Shown: positions 1 to 7,597, numbered from the stretch's first letter. The stretch is DNA of 8,359 bases from Candidatus Zhuqueibacterota bacterium (GCA_022706175.1 JAKJDB010000089.1:1-8359), one strand, 5' to 3'. Notes: a model not told the origin generated them from the letters alone. A program made the numbers and translations.

Positions 1-37
1 CAGACCGACGGATTCAAACAGAGCAGAAAGATGCAAT

Positions 38-1198
38 ATGTCAAGTGAGGGTCGCAGGGCGGGGCAAACGCACCTGGGACGTTGCCTGATAGGCCTTTTG
101 CTTTTCAGTCTCACACCGGTGCGCTCCGACGACCTTGATTTCCAAACCGTCGTGGTGCGTAATGACGGAATACGCGATGGCGAGTTCCATCTGCAACTGC
201 AGGGGCGCATCGCCTCTGGAGTGCAGCCACGGAAGCTCGCCGGCTTTACCTGCGATCTCTATTACGGCGCTGCGCTGCATGAGGCAGCCGGGAATCCGGC
301 ACTCTCCTGGGCGGACGGGCTGGAACAGGGCTATCGCAGACAGGTTGCCAAGCTGCCCGGTTTTTATCGGATCCTGGCAGCCATCGAATGGACGGCGGTG
401 GATTCTTCGACGACTGCCGCTGCTCGAATGCAGCTTAGCTCGCAATGGCAGACTCTGGTCACGCTGCGCTGGACCATCCGTGGGCTGGAGGATGCCGATC
501 TGCTGGTGGCGGAGAAAACCGTTGCCGCGGCATTTATAGACAGCGCATCCGGGACCGGCGGTGAACGATTGTACGATTACCAGGTGGCGGGCTATGCAGG
601 CGGCGAGGTGGCGCTGGCGGTCGAACTGGCGTTCTTCAGCGTCCGCCGGCAGACAGATCATACCCTGCTCCATTGGGCGACCAGAGCGGAGGAGGATCAT
701 ATGGGATTTTACGTCTATCGGGCCGGGACCACCACAGCGTATCAAAAGATCTCACCTCTGATCGGTCCATGCAGCTCGCCCTCACCGACCATGAAGGAAT
801 ATTTTTTTAAGGACCGCACGATCGAAGCGAACCAGACCTATTACTACCGGCTGGCGGATGTGGCGCGAGACGGCCACGTTCACTATCATGCGCCGGTAAA
901 GATTGAAACCATAAAGCCTGAGGCTTATGCATTGGAACAGAATTACCCCAACCCCTTTAACGCTCAAACCCGCCTGGATTTCAGCGTGCCAGAGTCCGGT
1001 CAGGTGGAGTTGTCTATCTTTAATCTTAAGGGCCAGTCGGTGCGCACCCTGCTTCAACGCAGCATGGAACCAGGGCGCCATTTCGTCCTCTGGGACGGAT
1101 GCGATGACGCCGGCGCGTCGCTAGCCAGCGGCATCTATCTCGCCTGGTTTCGCGCCCATAATTACAGCCAGGTGCTCAAGTTGCAGCTCATCAGATAA
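38..1198 (+). CDS. Exported protein with Fn3-like domain and C-terminal T9SS/FlgD-like sorting domain
   Basis: A 386-residue protein, probably exported and handled by a type IX-like secretion system; its own function is unknown. Seen: an N-terminal signal-like segment (basic residues, then a hydrophobic run CLIGLLLFSL at about 16-25, cleavage near residue 30). Residues about 31-190 are beta-rich, with a stretch (RNDGIRDGEF, then FTCDLYYGA) that recalls cohesin-like sandwich domains; this is a weak call. Residues about 197-291 look like a fibronectin type III domain (LHWAT, GFYVYR, TYYYRLADV). Residues 297-386 form the sorting domain: YPNPFN at 303-308, then VELSIFNLKGQ and ASGIYLAWF. That domain is typical of substrates exported in Bacteroidota, KSB1, Calditrichota and relatives. 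The ATG at 38 fits the signal peptide, with only a weak purine-rich site (AGAAAG) before it. The frame stays open to the left edge, so an upstream start is not excluded. No enzyme motif was seen. Confidence 0.85.
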   Translation: MSSEGRRAGQTHLGRCLIGLLLFSLTPVRSDDLDFQTVVVRNDGIRDGEFHLQLQGRIASGVQPRKLAGFTCDLYYGAALHEAAGNPALSWADGLEQGYRRQVAKLPGFYRILAAIEWTAVDSSTTAAARMQLSSQWQTLVTLRWTIRGLEDADLLVAEKTVAAAFIDSASGTGGERLYDYQVAGYAGGEVALAVELAFFSVRRQTDHTLLHWATRAEEDHMGFYVYRAGTTTAYQKISPLIGPCSSPSPTMKEYFFKDRTIEANQTYYYRLADVARDGHVHYHAPVKIETIKPEAYALEQNYPNPFNAQTRLDFSVPESGQVELSIFNLKGQSVRTLLQRSMEPGRHFVLWDGCDDAGASLASGIYLAWFRAHNYSQVLKLQLIR

Positions 1199-1271
1199 TC
1201 CCCAACGCGGCCGCCTCCCGTCTGCGCCATCCGGCGTTCCCCCCCTCAGTCGATCGGCCGGAAAAAAAAGA

Positions 1272-1299
1272 TTGACAATGGCCGTCATCCTGCTAAATT
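1272..1299 (+). promoter_or_regulatory. Candidate sigma-70 promoter for the lyase gene
   Basis: A perfect -35 hexamer TTGACA at 1272-1277 is followed after 16 nt by TAAATT at 1294-1299 (4 of 6 matches to TATAAT). A TG at 1291-1292 gives an extended -10. Transcription would start near 1306, leaving a leader of about 97 nt before the ATG at 1403. It lies in the AT-richer part of the gap just upstream of the lyase. The caveat is that housekeeping promoters in FCB bacteria can differ from the E. coli consensus. Confidence 0.5.
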
Positions 1300-1390
1300 A
1301 CCTATTTATGCTCAAATAACAGGCTTGCGGATCCGATTCAAAGCATCGAACGTAGCCGCCTCAACCCGCACTGTATCGAAACCCAAACTC

Positions 1391-1396
1391 AAGGAG
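1391..1396 (+). promoter_or_regulatory. Ribosome binding site that sets the lyase start
   Basis: AAGGAG lies 6 nt before the ATG at 1403. An in-frame ATG at 1397 directly abuts it and is too close to be used. The frame is also open back to a TTG at 1325, but that extension has no comparable site and extends well beyond the family's usual N-terminus. This selects 1403. Confidence 0.75.
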
Positions 1397-1402
1397 ATGG
1401 AG

Positions 1403-2848
1403 ATGGGAATCAAGCTCAGCGATGGTCGTGAAATACCCATGGAAATGCACAAGGTCAAGATCGTACAGAAAACAAACCTGATACCCGCGCGGCAGCGACT
1501 CGAGGCCATGGCGGAGAGCGGCTACAACACCTTTCTGCTGCGCACCAGGGATATCTTTCTCGATATGCTCACCGACAGCGGCACCAACGCCATGAGCGAC
1601 CATCAACTGGCTGCCATGATGGTGTCCGATGACGCCTATGCCGGTTCGGAATCCTATTATAAACTCTGCGCCGCGGTCAAGGAGGTCTTTGGTCTGGAGT
1701 ACGTGCTGCCGGCGCATCAGGGGCGTGCGGCCGAACACCTCATCGCCAAGGTGCTGGTCAAACCGGGCGATGTGATCCCGATGAATTATCATTTTACCAC
1801 CACCCGCGCCCATTTCGAAATACTGGGTGGAACCGTGCACGAGCTGTTCTTTGATTCGGCGCTGGAGACCAGCAGTGATCTGCCGTTCAAGGGCAACCTG
1901 GATGTTAAAAAGCTGCAAGCCCTTATCCAGAAGTACGGTGCGGATAAAGTCTCCTTTGTGCGCATGGAGGCCACCACCAACCTTATCGGCGGACAACCCT
2001 TCTCCCTCGCCAACTTTAAAGAGGTTAAAAAGCTCGCCAACCAGCACAACATCCCGGTGGTACTCGACGCCAGCCTGATTTCCGAAAACGCCTATCTCAT
2101 CAAGCAGCGGGAAAAGGAATACGCTTCCGCTTCCATCAAGGACATCATTCAGGAGATGATGGCCTGCGCGGATCTGATGTACCTGTCCGGCCGCAAGAGC
2201 TGCGCCGTACGCGGCGGTATGCTGGCCACCAACAACAAAAAATACTTTGACCAGCTGTTGCCCTGGCTGCCGGTCTATGAGGGCTTCATGACCTATGGCG
2301 GCATGTCCACCAAAGAGATCGAAGCCATGGCCGTGGGTATCCGCGAGATGGTCGATGATCATGTTGCCGGCGCTTCGGTGGAGTTCATCAAACATTTCGT
2401 CAACGAGCTGGACAAGCGAGGCGTACCGGTGGTGACTCCGCCCGGAGGTCTGGCCTGTCACGTGGATGCCAAAAAGTTCGTGCCCCATATTCCGCAACAG
2501 CAATATCCGGCCGGCGCGCTTTCAGCCGCCATCTATATCAGCTCCGGCGTGCGCAGTATGGAGCGCGGCACCATTTCCACTGACCGCGATAAAGACGGCA
2601 AGGAGATCATGGCGGACATGGAGCTGGCACGCCTGGCGGTCCCACGCCGGATCTTTACGCTGTCGCAGATCGAATACACCATTGACCGGGTGGCCTGGCT
2701 GTACAAGAATCGCAACCTGATCAAAGGGCTTGCGTTCGTCGAGGAGCCGCCGGTGCTGCGCTTTTTCTTTGGCAAATTGAAACCGATGGAGAACTGGGGC
2801 GAAAAACTGGTCAAAGCCTTTGAGTCCGATTTCGGCGCAGACTGCTGA
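1403..2848 (+). CDS. Tyrosine phenol-lyase/tryptophanase-family PLP beta-eliminating lyase, divergent
   Basis: A cytoplasmic PLP enzyme of 481 residues (Citrobacter tyrosine phenol-lyase, TPL, has 456). The family splits tyrosine or tryptophan to phenol or indole plus pyruvate and ammonia. Aligned by eye from memory of TPL, most landmarks are kept: LLTDSGTNAMSD (TPL T49 = T57), Y79 in DAYAGS, HQGR with R108, F131-T132, N193, D222 (pyridine N), PLP lysine K265 in LSGRKSC, R388 in SMERG and substrate-carboxylate R410. T132 and R388 match TPL T124 and R381, which bind the phenol hydroxyl; tryptophanase has Asp and a non-Arg residue there, so the protein looks TPL-like. Departures: TPL R217 is L225, H343 is L350 and K256 is R264. 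The true substrate is therefore uncertain. The aminotransferase gene follows 123 nt downstream. It might be annotated as tyrosine phenol-lyase or tryptophanase; the family is certain, the reaction is not. Confidence 0.9.
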   Translation: MGIKLSDGREIPMEMHKVKIVQKTNLIPARQRLEAMAESGYNTFLLRTRDIFLDMLTDSGTNAMSDHQLAAMMVSDDAYAGSESYYKLCAAVKEVFGLEYVLPAHQGRAAEHLIAKVLVKPGDVIPMNYHFTTTRAHFEILGGTVHELFFDSALETSSDLPFKGNLDVKKLQALIQKYGADKVSFVRMEATTNLIGGQPFSLANFKEVKKLANQHNIPVVLDASLISENAYLIKQREKEYASASIKDIIQEMMACADLMYLSGRKSCAVRGGMLATNNKKYFDQLLPWLPVYEGFMTYGGMSTKEIEAMAVGIREMVDDHVAGASVEFIKHFVNELDKRGVPVVTPPGGLACHVDAKKFVPHIPQQQYPAGALSAAIYISSGVRSMERGTISTDRDKDGKEIMADMELARLAVPRRIFTLSQIEYTIDRVAWLYKNRNLIKGLAFVEEPPVLRFFFGKLKPMENWGEKLVKAFESDFGADC

Positions 2849-2956
2849 TCGCGCCGTTTTATGTGCCGCATGACCATAGCGGCGAGAAAAAACGAGGCCG
2901 GTCGCCGCAGCGCACGCTGCCGGCAGAGTCGAGTGCGCGCCGTGCAACCGCCTCAG

Positions 2957-2963
2957 AAAAGGA
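2957..2963 (+). promoter_or_regulatory. Ribosome binding site that sets the aminotransferase start
   Basis: AAAAGGA lies 8 nt before the ATG at 2972. The frame is open upstream to an ATG at 2861, but that 37-residue extension is Arg-rich, has no good ribosome binding site and precedes the usual family N-terminus. The start at 2972 is preferred. Confidence 0.7.
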
Positions 2964-2971
2964 ATTCTGTC

Positions 2972-4174
2972 ATGCTCCGTTTATCAAAAAGCGCCCTGAA
3001 CATGCGCACCTCAGAGATTCGCGATCTTATGAGCGTGGCCATTGATCCGGACATCATCTCTTTCGCCGGCGGCATGCCCAATCAGGATCTGTTCCCCATC
3101 GCTGAGGTGGATGAAATCTATCAGCATCTGCCGCTGAAGGTGAAACAGGACGGATTTCAGTACGGCCCCACCGGCGGCTATCCGCCGCTGCTGGAATCTC
3201 TGAGCCGGTTCCTGGAATCCAAGGGGCTTCCGGTGAAAGGCAACCAGCTCATCATCACCACCGGGTCGCTGCAGGCGATCAATCTGATCGCCAAAATCAT
3301 GCTCGATCCCGGCGATGTCGCGATCACGGAGACCCCCTGTTTCATCGGCGCCATCTCGGCGTTCAAATCCTATCAGGCGGAATTGGCCGGCGTTCCCATG
3401 GATGCGGACGGCGTCATCGCCGGAAAACTAGGCCAGGCTTTGGACGCCTATCAGCAGCGCTGCAAACTGGTCTACCTGACGCCCAATTTTCATAATCCCG
3501 CGGGTACGATCTACAGCCATGAGCGGCGCCAGGAGGTGCTGAAGCTGCTGCAGGGCCGCAATGTGATCCTGGTGGAAGACGATGCGTACAGCGATCTCTA
3601 TTTCAATGAATCCGATCGCGAACTGACTCGTCCTCTAAAAGCCATGGGGCCGGAGCCGGTGCCGATCTGTTATTGCGGATCTTTTTCCAAGATCTTTGGT
3701 CCGGGCATGCGGTTGGGTTGGCTGTTGGCTTCGCAGGAGATCGTGCGCCAGTGCGAAGTGGCGAAACAATCGATCGACGCCTGTTCCCCCACCTTTACGC
3801 AGGTGCTGGCCCACGAATTCCTGGTGCAGAATAAATTGCCCGCATATCTACAGCGCATCCGCCCGATCTACCGGCGGCGCTGTGAGCGGTTGCTGGAGAG
3901 TCTGCGGAAATACCTGCCCGCCGAGGCCTCCTGGAATCATCCGAAAGGTGGTTTTTACATCTGGGTCAAACTGCCGGAGGGTATGGACGCTACCGAAGTG
4001 CTGAAAAAAGCCATCCCGCTCGGCGCAGTGTTTGTCGTGGGAAAAACCTTTGATCCCCATGCAACCGCCAACGATCACCTGCGGCTGTCATTCTGCCATA
4101 TGCCGGAGGACAGAATGGAAAAGGGAGTGCAAATCATCGCTGCAGCGATCCAAGCGGTGCAAGCGGGCCGATAG
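2972..4174 (+). CDS. PLP-dependent aminotransferase, class I/II (LysN/MocR-like group)
   Basis: A 400-residue cytoplasmic fold-type I aminotransferase, full length for the group that includes 2-aminoadipate aminotransferase LysN and the catalytic domain of MocR regulators. It moves an amino group between an amino acid and a 2-oxo acid. Seen: the N-terminal ISFAGGMPNQDLFP block, YGPTGGYPPL at about 65-74, the NFHNPAG motif with cofactor-contacting N175, VEDDAYSDL with D203 (pyridine nitrogen) and Y206, the Schiff-base lysine K240 in GSFSKIFGPGMRLGW, and R371 in LRLSFCH, which should bind the substrate carboxylate. No DNA-binding domain is present, so it is an enzyme and not a MocR regulator. 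The substrate cannot be read from sequence; candidates are 2-aminoadipate, branched-chain or aromatic amino acids. It sits 123 nt after the lyase with no convincing terminator between, so co-transcription is plausible. Confidence 0.9.
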   Translation: MLRLSKSALNMRTSEIRDLMSVAIDPDIISFAGGMPNQDLFPIAEVDEIYQHLPLKVKQDGFQYGPTGGYPPLLESLSRFLESKGLPVKGNQLIITTGSLQAINLIAKIMLDPGDVAITETPCFIGAISAFKSYQAELAGVPMDADGVIAGKLGQALDAYQQRCKLVYLTPNFHNPAGTIYSHERRQEVLKLLQGRNVILVEDDAYSDLYFNESDRELTRPLKAMGPEPVPICYCGSFSKIFGPGMRLGWLLASQEIVRQCEVAKQSIDACSPTFTQVLAHEFLVQNKLPAYLQRIRPIYRRRCERLLESLRKYLPAEASWNHPKGGFYIWVKLPEGMDATEVLKKAIPLGAVFVVGKTFDPHATANDHLRLSFCHMPEDRMEKGVQIIAAAIQAVQAGR

Positions 4175-4193
4175 GCATAAAGCGGCACCGCAG

Positions 4194-4231
4194 CCGCCGC
4201 GTATCCTTCGGCGGTCCAGGCCACTTCTTTT
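4194..4231 (+). terminator. Weak candidate terminator after the aminotransferase
   Basis: CCGCCG at 4194-4199 can pair with CGGCGG at 4209-4214 (6 bp, 9-nt loop). A T-rich stretch (CTTCTTTTC) begins about 9 nt further on. The gap between stem and T-tract is wider than in a classic intrinsic terminator, so this may only attenuate or have no role. Confidence 0.25.
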
Positions 4232-4263
4232 CTGAAACAGTTGAAAATCCGAGTAAAAAAGAC

Positions 4264-4275
4264 CGAGGTACCTCG
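4264..4275 (+). promoter_or_regulatory. Palindrome covering the ribosome binding site of the propeller gene
   Basis: CGAGGTACCTCG is a perfect 12-nt palindrome. Its GAGG (4265-4268) is the likely Shine-Dalgarno sequence, 6 nt before the GTG start, and its last base is the first base of that start codon. Pairing between two transcripts, or a protein bound to the DNA, could mask initiation, but coincidence is just as possible. Confidence 0.35.
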
Positions 4276-7200
4276 TGATCAGAGCGAATAAAATCATATT
4301 GCTGGGATGCATACTGTTGTGGATGCTTATCGGGGCCGGCTCCGCGGAGGATTGGCCCACCTACCACCATGATTATCATCGCAGCGCCATAACCACCGAG
4401 TCATTGCCGCTGCCGTTGTATGAGGGTTGGCGTTATCAGCCCCTGTATGCGCCGCAACCGGCATGGCCCGAACCAGCCAGGACCGATTACTGGCATCGGA
4501 TGCAAAACTTAAAAGCCCGCGTCATCTATGACAGAGCGTTTCATCCCATTCTCATCGGCGAGCGGATTTTTTTCGCTTCGTCAGCCGACGATCGGGTCTA
4601 TTGTCTCGATGCCCTCAGCGGCGAAGAGCAATGGCACTTTGACAGCGAAGGACCGGTTCGCCTGGCGCCCACCTGGCACAAGGGCAGGCTGTATTTCGGT
4701 TCGGATGACGGTTGCGTCTACTGCCTGCAAGCCGACTCCGGCGAGCTGATCTGGAAATGGAGCCGCCCTGACCCTCCGAGGTTGATACCCGGCAACGAGC
4801 GCATCATCTCCCATCGGCCGGTGCGCACCGGGCTGATTGTTGAAAATGACCGCGTATTTTTTTTCACCGGTCTCTTTCCCAACGAGGGCGTCGATTGGTT
4901 TGAATTGAACGCCGCGGACGGATCGGTCAATCAGCGGCAGCAAAATCTTGACATTTCGCCCCAGGGCTATATGTGGCTGACCAAAGATAAACTCTATGTT
5001 CCAACCGGCCGAACGGCCCCGGCCATCTTTAGCAAGAACACGGGTGAAAAAATCGGCAAGCTCAAAGAAACCGGCGGCACGTTTGCCTTTTTGCAGGACG
5101 ATCAACCCATCTTTGTGCCCGGCAAGCTGGGAGAAGTGCGGGCGGACAAGGATTTTGAAAATCCCGTGGTCACCTACAGCGGGGAACAGGTCATTGTCCA
5201 CGGCACGATCTCTTTTTTACGCTCGGACAGCCAGATCACGGCTGTGTACCGCAATCAATTCAACGACATTCACCGGGACACGGAAAAGCTGCGCAAGCAG
5301 CGCGGCGAACTGGCAGAGAAACTCTGGGATCTGCGCGAACAGCGAAAAATCCGCCGGGACTCGAATCCGGAAAAAGTGGATCAGGAGATCGATCGCACGA
5401 TTGAAAAATTGGCCGAATTAGATCAAGCCCTGGATGGTCGAAACCGCAGCGGCATCAAATGGCAGCGTCGGATCGATGACTCGTACGCCATGATTCTGGC
5501 CGGCTCGGTTTTATTTCTCGGCGGCGACAACGTGGTCACCGCGCTCTCTGCAGAGGACGGGCGCGTGTTATGGAAAAACGCGATCCATGGAAAAGGATAT
5601 GGTCTGGCCGCTGCCAACCAACGGCTGGTGGTCAGCACAGACCTGGGCACGCTTCATAGCTTCTCTTTCTCGAAAACCATTAGGCCCAAGGTCATTGAGC
5701 AGAAACAAAAATCCGTCGTCCTTTCCTCCACCCCCTCTTCGCCGGACTATGCCAAGATCGCCGACCGTCTTCTCAACGAATCAGGGATTCGTGAGGGTTA
5801 TTGCCTGGTGCTGGGCAATGGAAGTGCGGAATTGGCGCTGGCGTTGGCCAGAAGATCCAATCTTAAAATCGTCGGCATAGACGACGATCCGGCCCGGACA
5901 GCAGCCGCGCGGGCGTTTTTACATCCCACCGGCTTGCTGGGGAAACAGATCAGCGTCCGCACCGGCGATCTGCGGCACCTGCCCTTCAGCCATTATTTCG
6001 CCAATCTCATCGTGTCCGAGCAGGCGTTGACCAGTGACGCCATCGCCACTCCTCCGGACGAGGTGCTGCGCGTTCTTCGTCCCTTTGGCGGCAAAGCGGT
6101 TTTGGCTTTCCAGCCAGGGCCATCGGCCTGGCTGGAGCAGGCTGAAGCAAAGGGGTGGCGCGTTGACAGCGATCAATACCAATATGCGGTTTTGACCCGC
6201 GGGGCGGTAACCGGCAGCGGCGAATGGACGCATCTCTACGCCGATGCCGCCAACACGTCGTGCAGCAAAGATGAACTGCGCGGCCCGGTGCAGATACAGT
6301 GGTTCGGCCAACCCGGCCCGCACGATATCATCAACCGCCACAGCCGGCCCATGTCGCCGCTGTTCAAGGACGGCCGCGTCTTTGTTCCGGCGAACGACAA
6401 GATCATCACCGTCGATGCCTACAACGGCGCGCCGCTGTGGGAACTGGCCGTGCCGCAATCGCGCCGACTGGGCGCGCTTAAGGATTGCGGGCAAATGGCG
6501 GTCAACGATGAAGCGCTGTACATCGCCGCCCAGGAACGCTGCTGGCATATCACAACGGCCACCGGCGAGGTGATCGCTAAATATACTACACCACAGTTGA
6601 TCCAGGGCCAGCGCCGCGAGTGGGGCTACCTGGCGACCGTGGGGGATCAGCTGTTCGGCAGCGGCAAACGGCCCGGCGCCTCGTTCCGCGAAATGGCGCG
6701 CCTGAACTGCGATGAACTCGAGGGCGACTTTCGTGAGATGATCTGCAGCGACTATCTCTTCTCTATGGACCGCCGCAACGGCGGCCTAAAGTGGACCTAT
6801 CAGAACGGCGTATTGTTCAACAACACCATCGCCATCGGCGACGGCCATCTCTATCTGATCGAGAGCCGAAACGCCAAAGCCCGGTCGGATAACGACGGCC
6901 GGATGCGGGTGGACTTTTTCTGCGAAGGCGAAAACTATCTCATCAAGTTGGATCAATATACCGGAGAAAAAATCTGGGAGAAAGCGTTTCACTTTCCCTA
7001 CTCCCAAATCATGTACCTGAGCTATGCCCGGGAAAAGTTGCTGGTGGTGGGCTCCTACAACGTCGGCGCCAATGTGCATTACGGCCTGTTCACCTTTGAC
7101 AGCCGGAGCGGCGACCTGGTTTGGCAGAACAGCTACAAAGGCGACTCGATCGGCGGAGAACACGGCGAGCAGTGGCAGCATCCGGTGATCATCGGGGACA

Positions 7201-7514
7201 TGATCTATCAGCGACCCTATGCCTTTGATCTGAACACCGGCCGCCAGGCCAACTATGTGCTGCATCGCGGCGGCGGCGGCTGCGGCGGCCTGTCCGGTTC
7301 TGCGCATTACCTCTATGGACGCGGCAGCAATCCGCGCATCTATGAATTGACCGAGGGTGAAACCAGCGGCGCTCCGCTGACGCAAGTCAGCCGTCCCGGC
7401 TGCTGGATCAACATCGTCGCGGCCGGCGGATTGATTTTGATTCCGGAATCCTCTTCGGGTTGCACCTGCGCCTATCCGATCCAGACTTCGATCGCCTTGG
7501 TGCCCGAGTCCTGA
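4275..7514 (+). CDS. Exported PQQ-like beta-propeller protein with internal SAM-methyltransferase-like domain
   Basis: A 1079-residue protein starting at GTG, with a signal peptide (IILLGCILLWMLIGAGSA, cleavage after A24). Residues about 25-480 form the first PQQ-like region, opening with DWPTYHHDYHRSA. Repeats end in xxG-x-x-x-W (e.g. VYCLDALSGEEQW at 108-120, VYCLQADSGELIW at 148-160, VTALSAEDGRVLW at 421-433). A charged, probably coiled-coil stretch (about 331-388) interrupts it. Residues about 490-640 resemble a class I methyltransferase: VLGNGSAELA (G514, G516), VGIDDDP, GDLRHLPF and EVLRVLRP. From 650 a second propeller begins (EWTHLYADAANT, VDAYNGAPLW, MDRRNGGLKW, LDQYTGEKIW, FDSRSGDLVW). 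It ends in a Cys-containing block (C1003, C1043, C1063, C1065). There is no CxxCH haem motif. From memory, the same order of domains occurs in Planctomycetes proteins of unknown function. An interaction or scaffold role in the periplasm is an inference; PQQ binding and methyl transfer are unproven. Confidence 0.88.
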   Translation: MIRANKIILLGCILLWMLIGAGSAEDWPTYHHDYHRSAITTESLPLPLYEGWRYQPLYAPQPAWPEPARTDYWHRMQNLKARVIYDRAFHPILIGERIFFASSADDRVYCLDALSGEEQWHFDSEGPVRLAPTWHKGRLYFGSDDGCVYCLQADSGELIWKWSRPDPPRLIPGNERIISHRPVRTGLIVENDRVFFFTGLFPNEGVDWFELNAADGSVNQRQQNLDISPQGYMWLTKDKLYVPTGRTAPAIFSKNTGEKIGKLKETGGTFAFLQDDQPIFVPGKLGEVRADKDFENPVVTYSGEQVIVHGTISFLRSDSQITAVYRNQFNDIHRDTEKLRKQRGELAEKLWDLREQRKIRRDSNPEKVDQEIDRTIEKLAELDQALDGRNRSGIKWQRRIDDSYAMILAGSVLFLGGDNVVTALSAEDGRVLWKNAIHGKGYGLAAANQRLVVSTDLGTLHSFSFSKTIRPKVIEQKQKSVVLSSTPSSPDYAKIADRLLNESGIREGYCLVLGNGSAELALALARRSNLKIVGIDDDPARTAAARAFLHPTGLLGKQISVRTGDLRHLPFSHYFANLIVSEQALTSDAIATPPDEVLRVLRPFGGKAVLAFQPGPSAWLEQAEAKGWRVDSDQYQYAVLTRGAVTGSGEWTHLYADAANTSCSKDELRGPVQIQWFGQPGPHDIINRHSRPMSPLFKDGRVFVPANDKIITVDAYNGAPLWELAVPQSRRLGALKDCGQMAVNDEALYIAAQERCWHITTATGEVIAKYTTPQLIQGQRREWGYLATVGDQLFGSGKRPGASFREMARLNCDELEGDFREMICSDYLFSMDRRNGGLKWTYQNGVLFNNTIAIGDGHLYLIESRNAKARSDNDGRMRVDFFCEGENYLIKLDQYTGEKIWEKAFHFPYSQIMYLSYAREKLLVVGSYNVGANVHYGLFTFDSRSGDLVWQNSYKGDSIGGEHGEQWQHPVIIGDMIYQRPYAFDLNTGRQANYVLHRGGGGCGGLSGSAHYLYGRGSNPRIYELTEGETSGAPLTQVSRPGCWINIVAAGGLILIPESSSGCTCAYPIQTSIALVPES

Positions 7515-7562
7515 CAAGGCCGGACCAGCCTCTCCAACGTTTTCCCGCCAAACAGAAGGCCG

Positions 7563-7597
7563 CCGGCTGAGCGCTGTGCCGGTAAAATGCTTTTTAC
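7563..7597 (+). terminator. Weak candidate terminator/hairpins after the propeller gene
   Basis: CCGGC (7563-7567) can pair with GCCGG (7578-7582). An overlapping AT-rich hairpin, GTAAAA (7582-7587) with TTTTAC (7592-7597), includes a T5 run. Neither has the ideal strong stem directly followed by a U-tract, so termination here is uncertain. Confidence 0.2.

Noticed and set aside
41..745. 234-codon open frame on the minus strand
   Set aside because: Antisense to the sorting-domain protein, with no recognisable domain; a shadow in GC-rich coding sequence.
1207..1269. NotI-type palindrome GCGGCCGC and the following A8 run as a terminator after the first gene
   Set aside because: The palindrome has no loop and is about 50 nt from the A-run, which is of the wrong base for a + strand terminator; no minus-strand gene converges here.
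1325..1402. N-terminal extension of the lyase from a TTG codon
   Set aside because: No ribosome binding site near the TTG, the extension does not resemble the family N-terminus, and AAGGAG sits ideally before the ATG at 1403.
1361..2503. 380-codon open frame on the minus strand
   Set aside because: It lies wholly antisense to the well-supported lyase, resembles no family, is His/Gly-rich as expected for a reverse-strand shadow, and has no signal of its own.
2904..2924. Hairpin CAGC-GCAC-GCTG with flanking GCCG/CGGC as a terminator between the PLP genes
   Set aside because: The stem has a bulge and no T-run follows, so it does not qualify as an intrinsic terminator.
2861..2971. N-terminal extension or separate small gene before the aminotransferase
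   Set aside because: The Arg-rich 37 residues match nothing and lack a ribosome binding site, whereas the ATG at 2972 has AAAAGGA at good spacing.
4275..4310. Lipoprotein signal (LLGC at residues 9-12) in the propeller protein
   Set aside because: The Cys comes too early, within the start of the hydrophobic core, and position -2 does not fit a lipobox; cleavage after A24 fits better.
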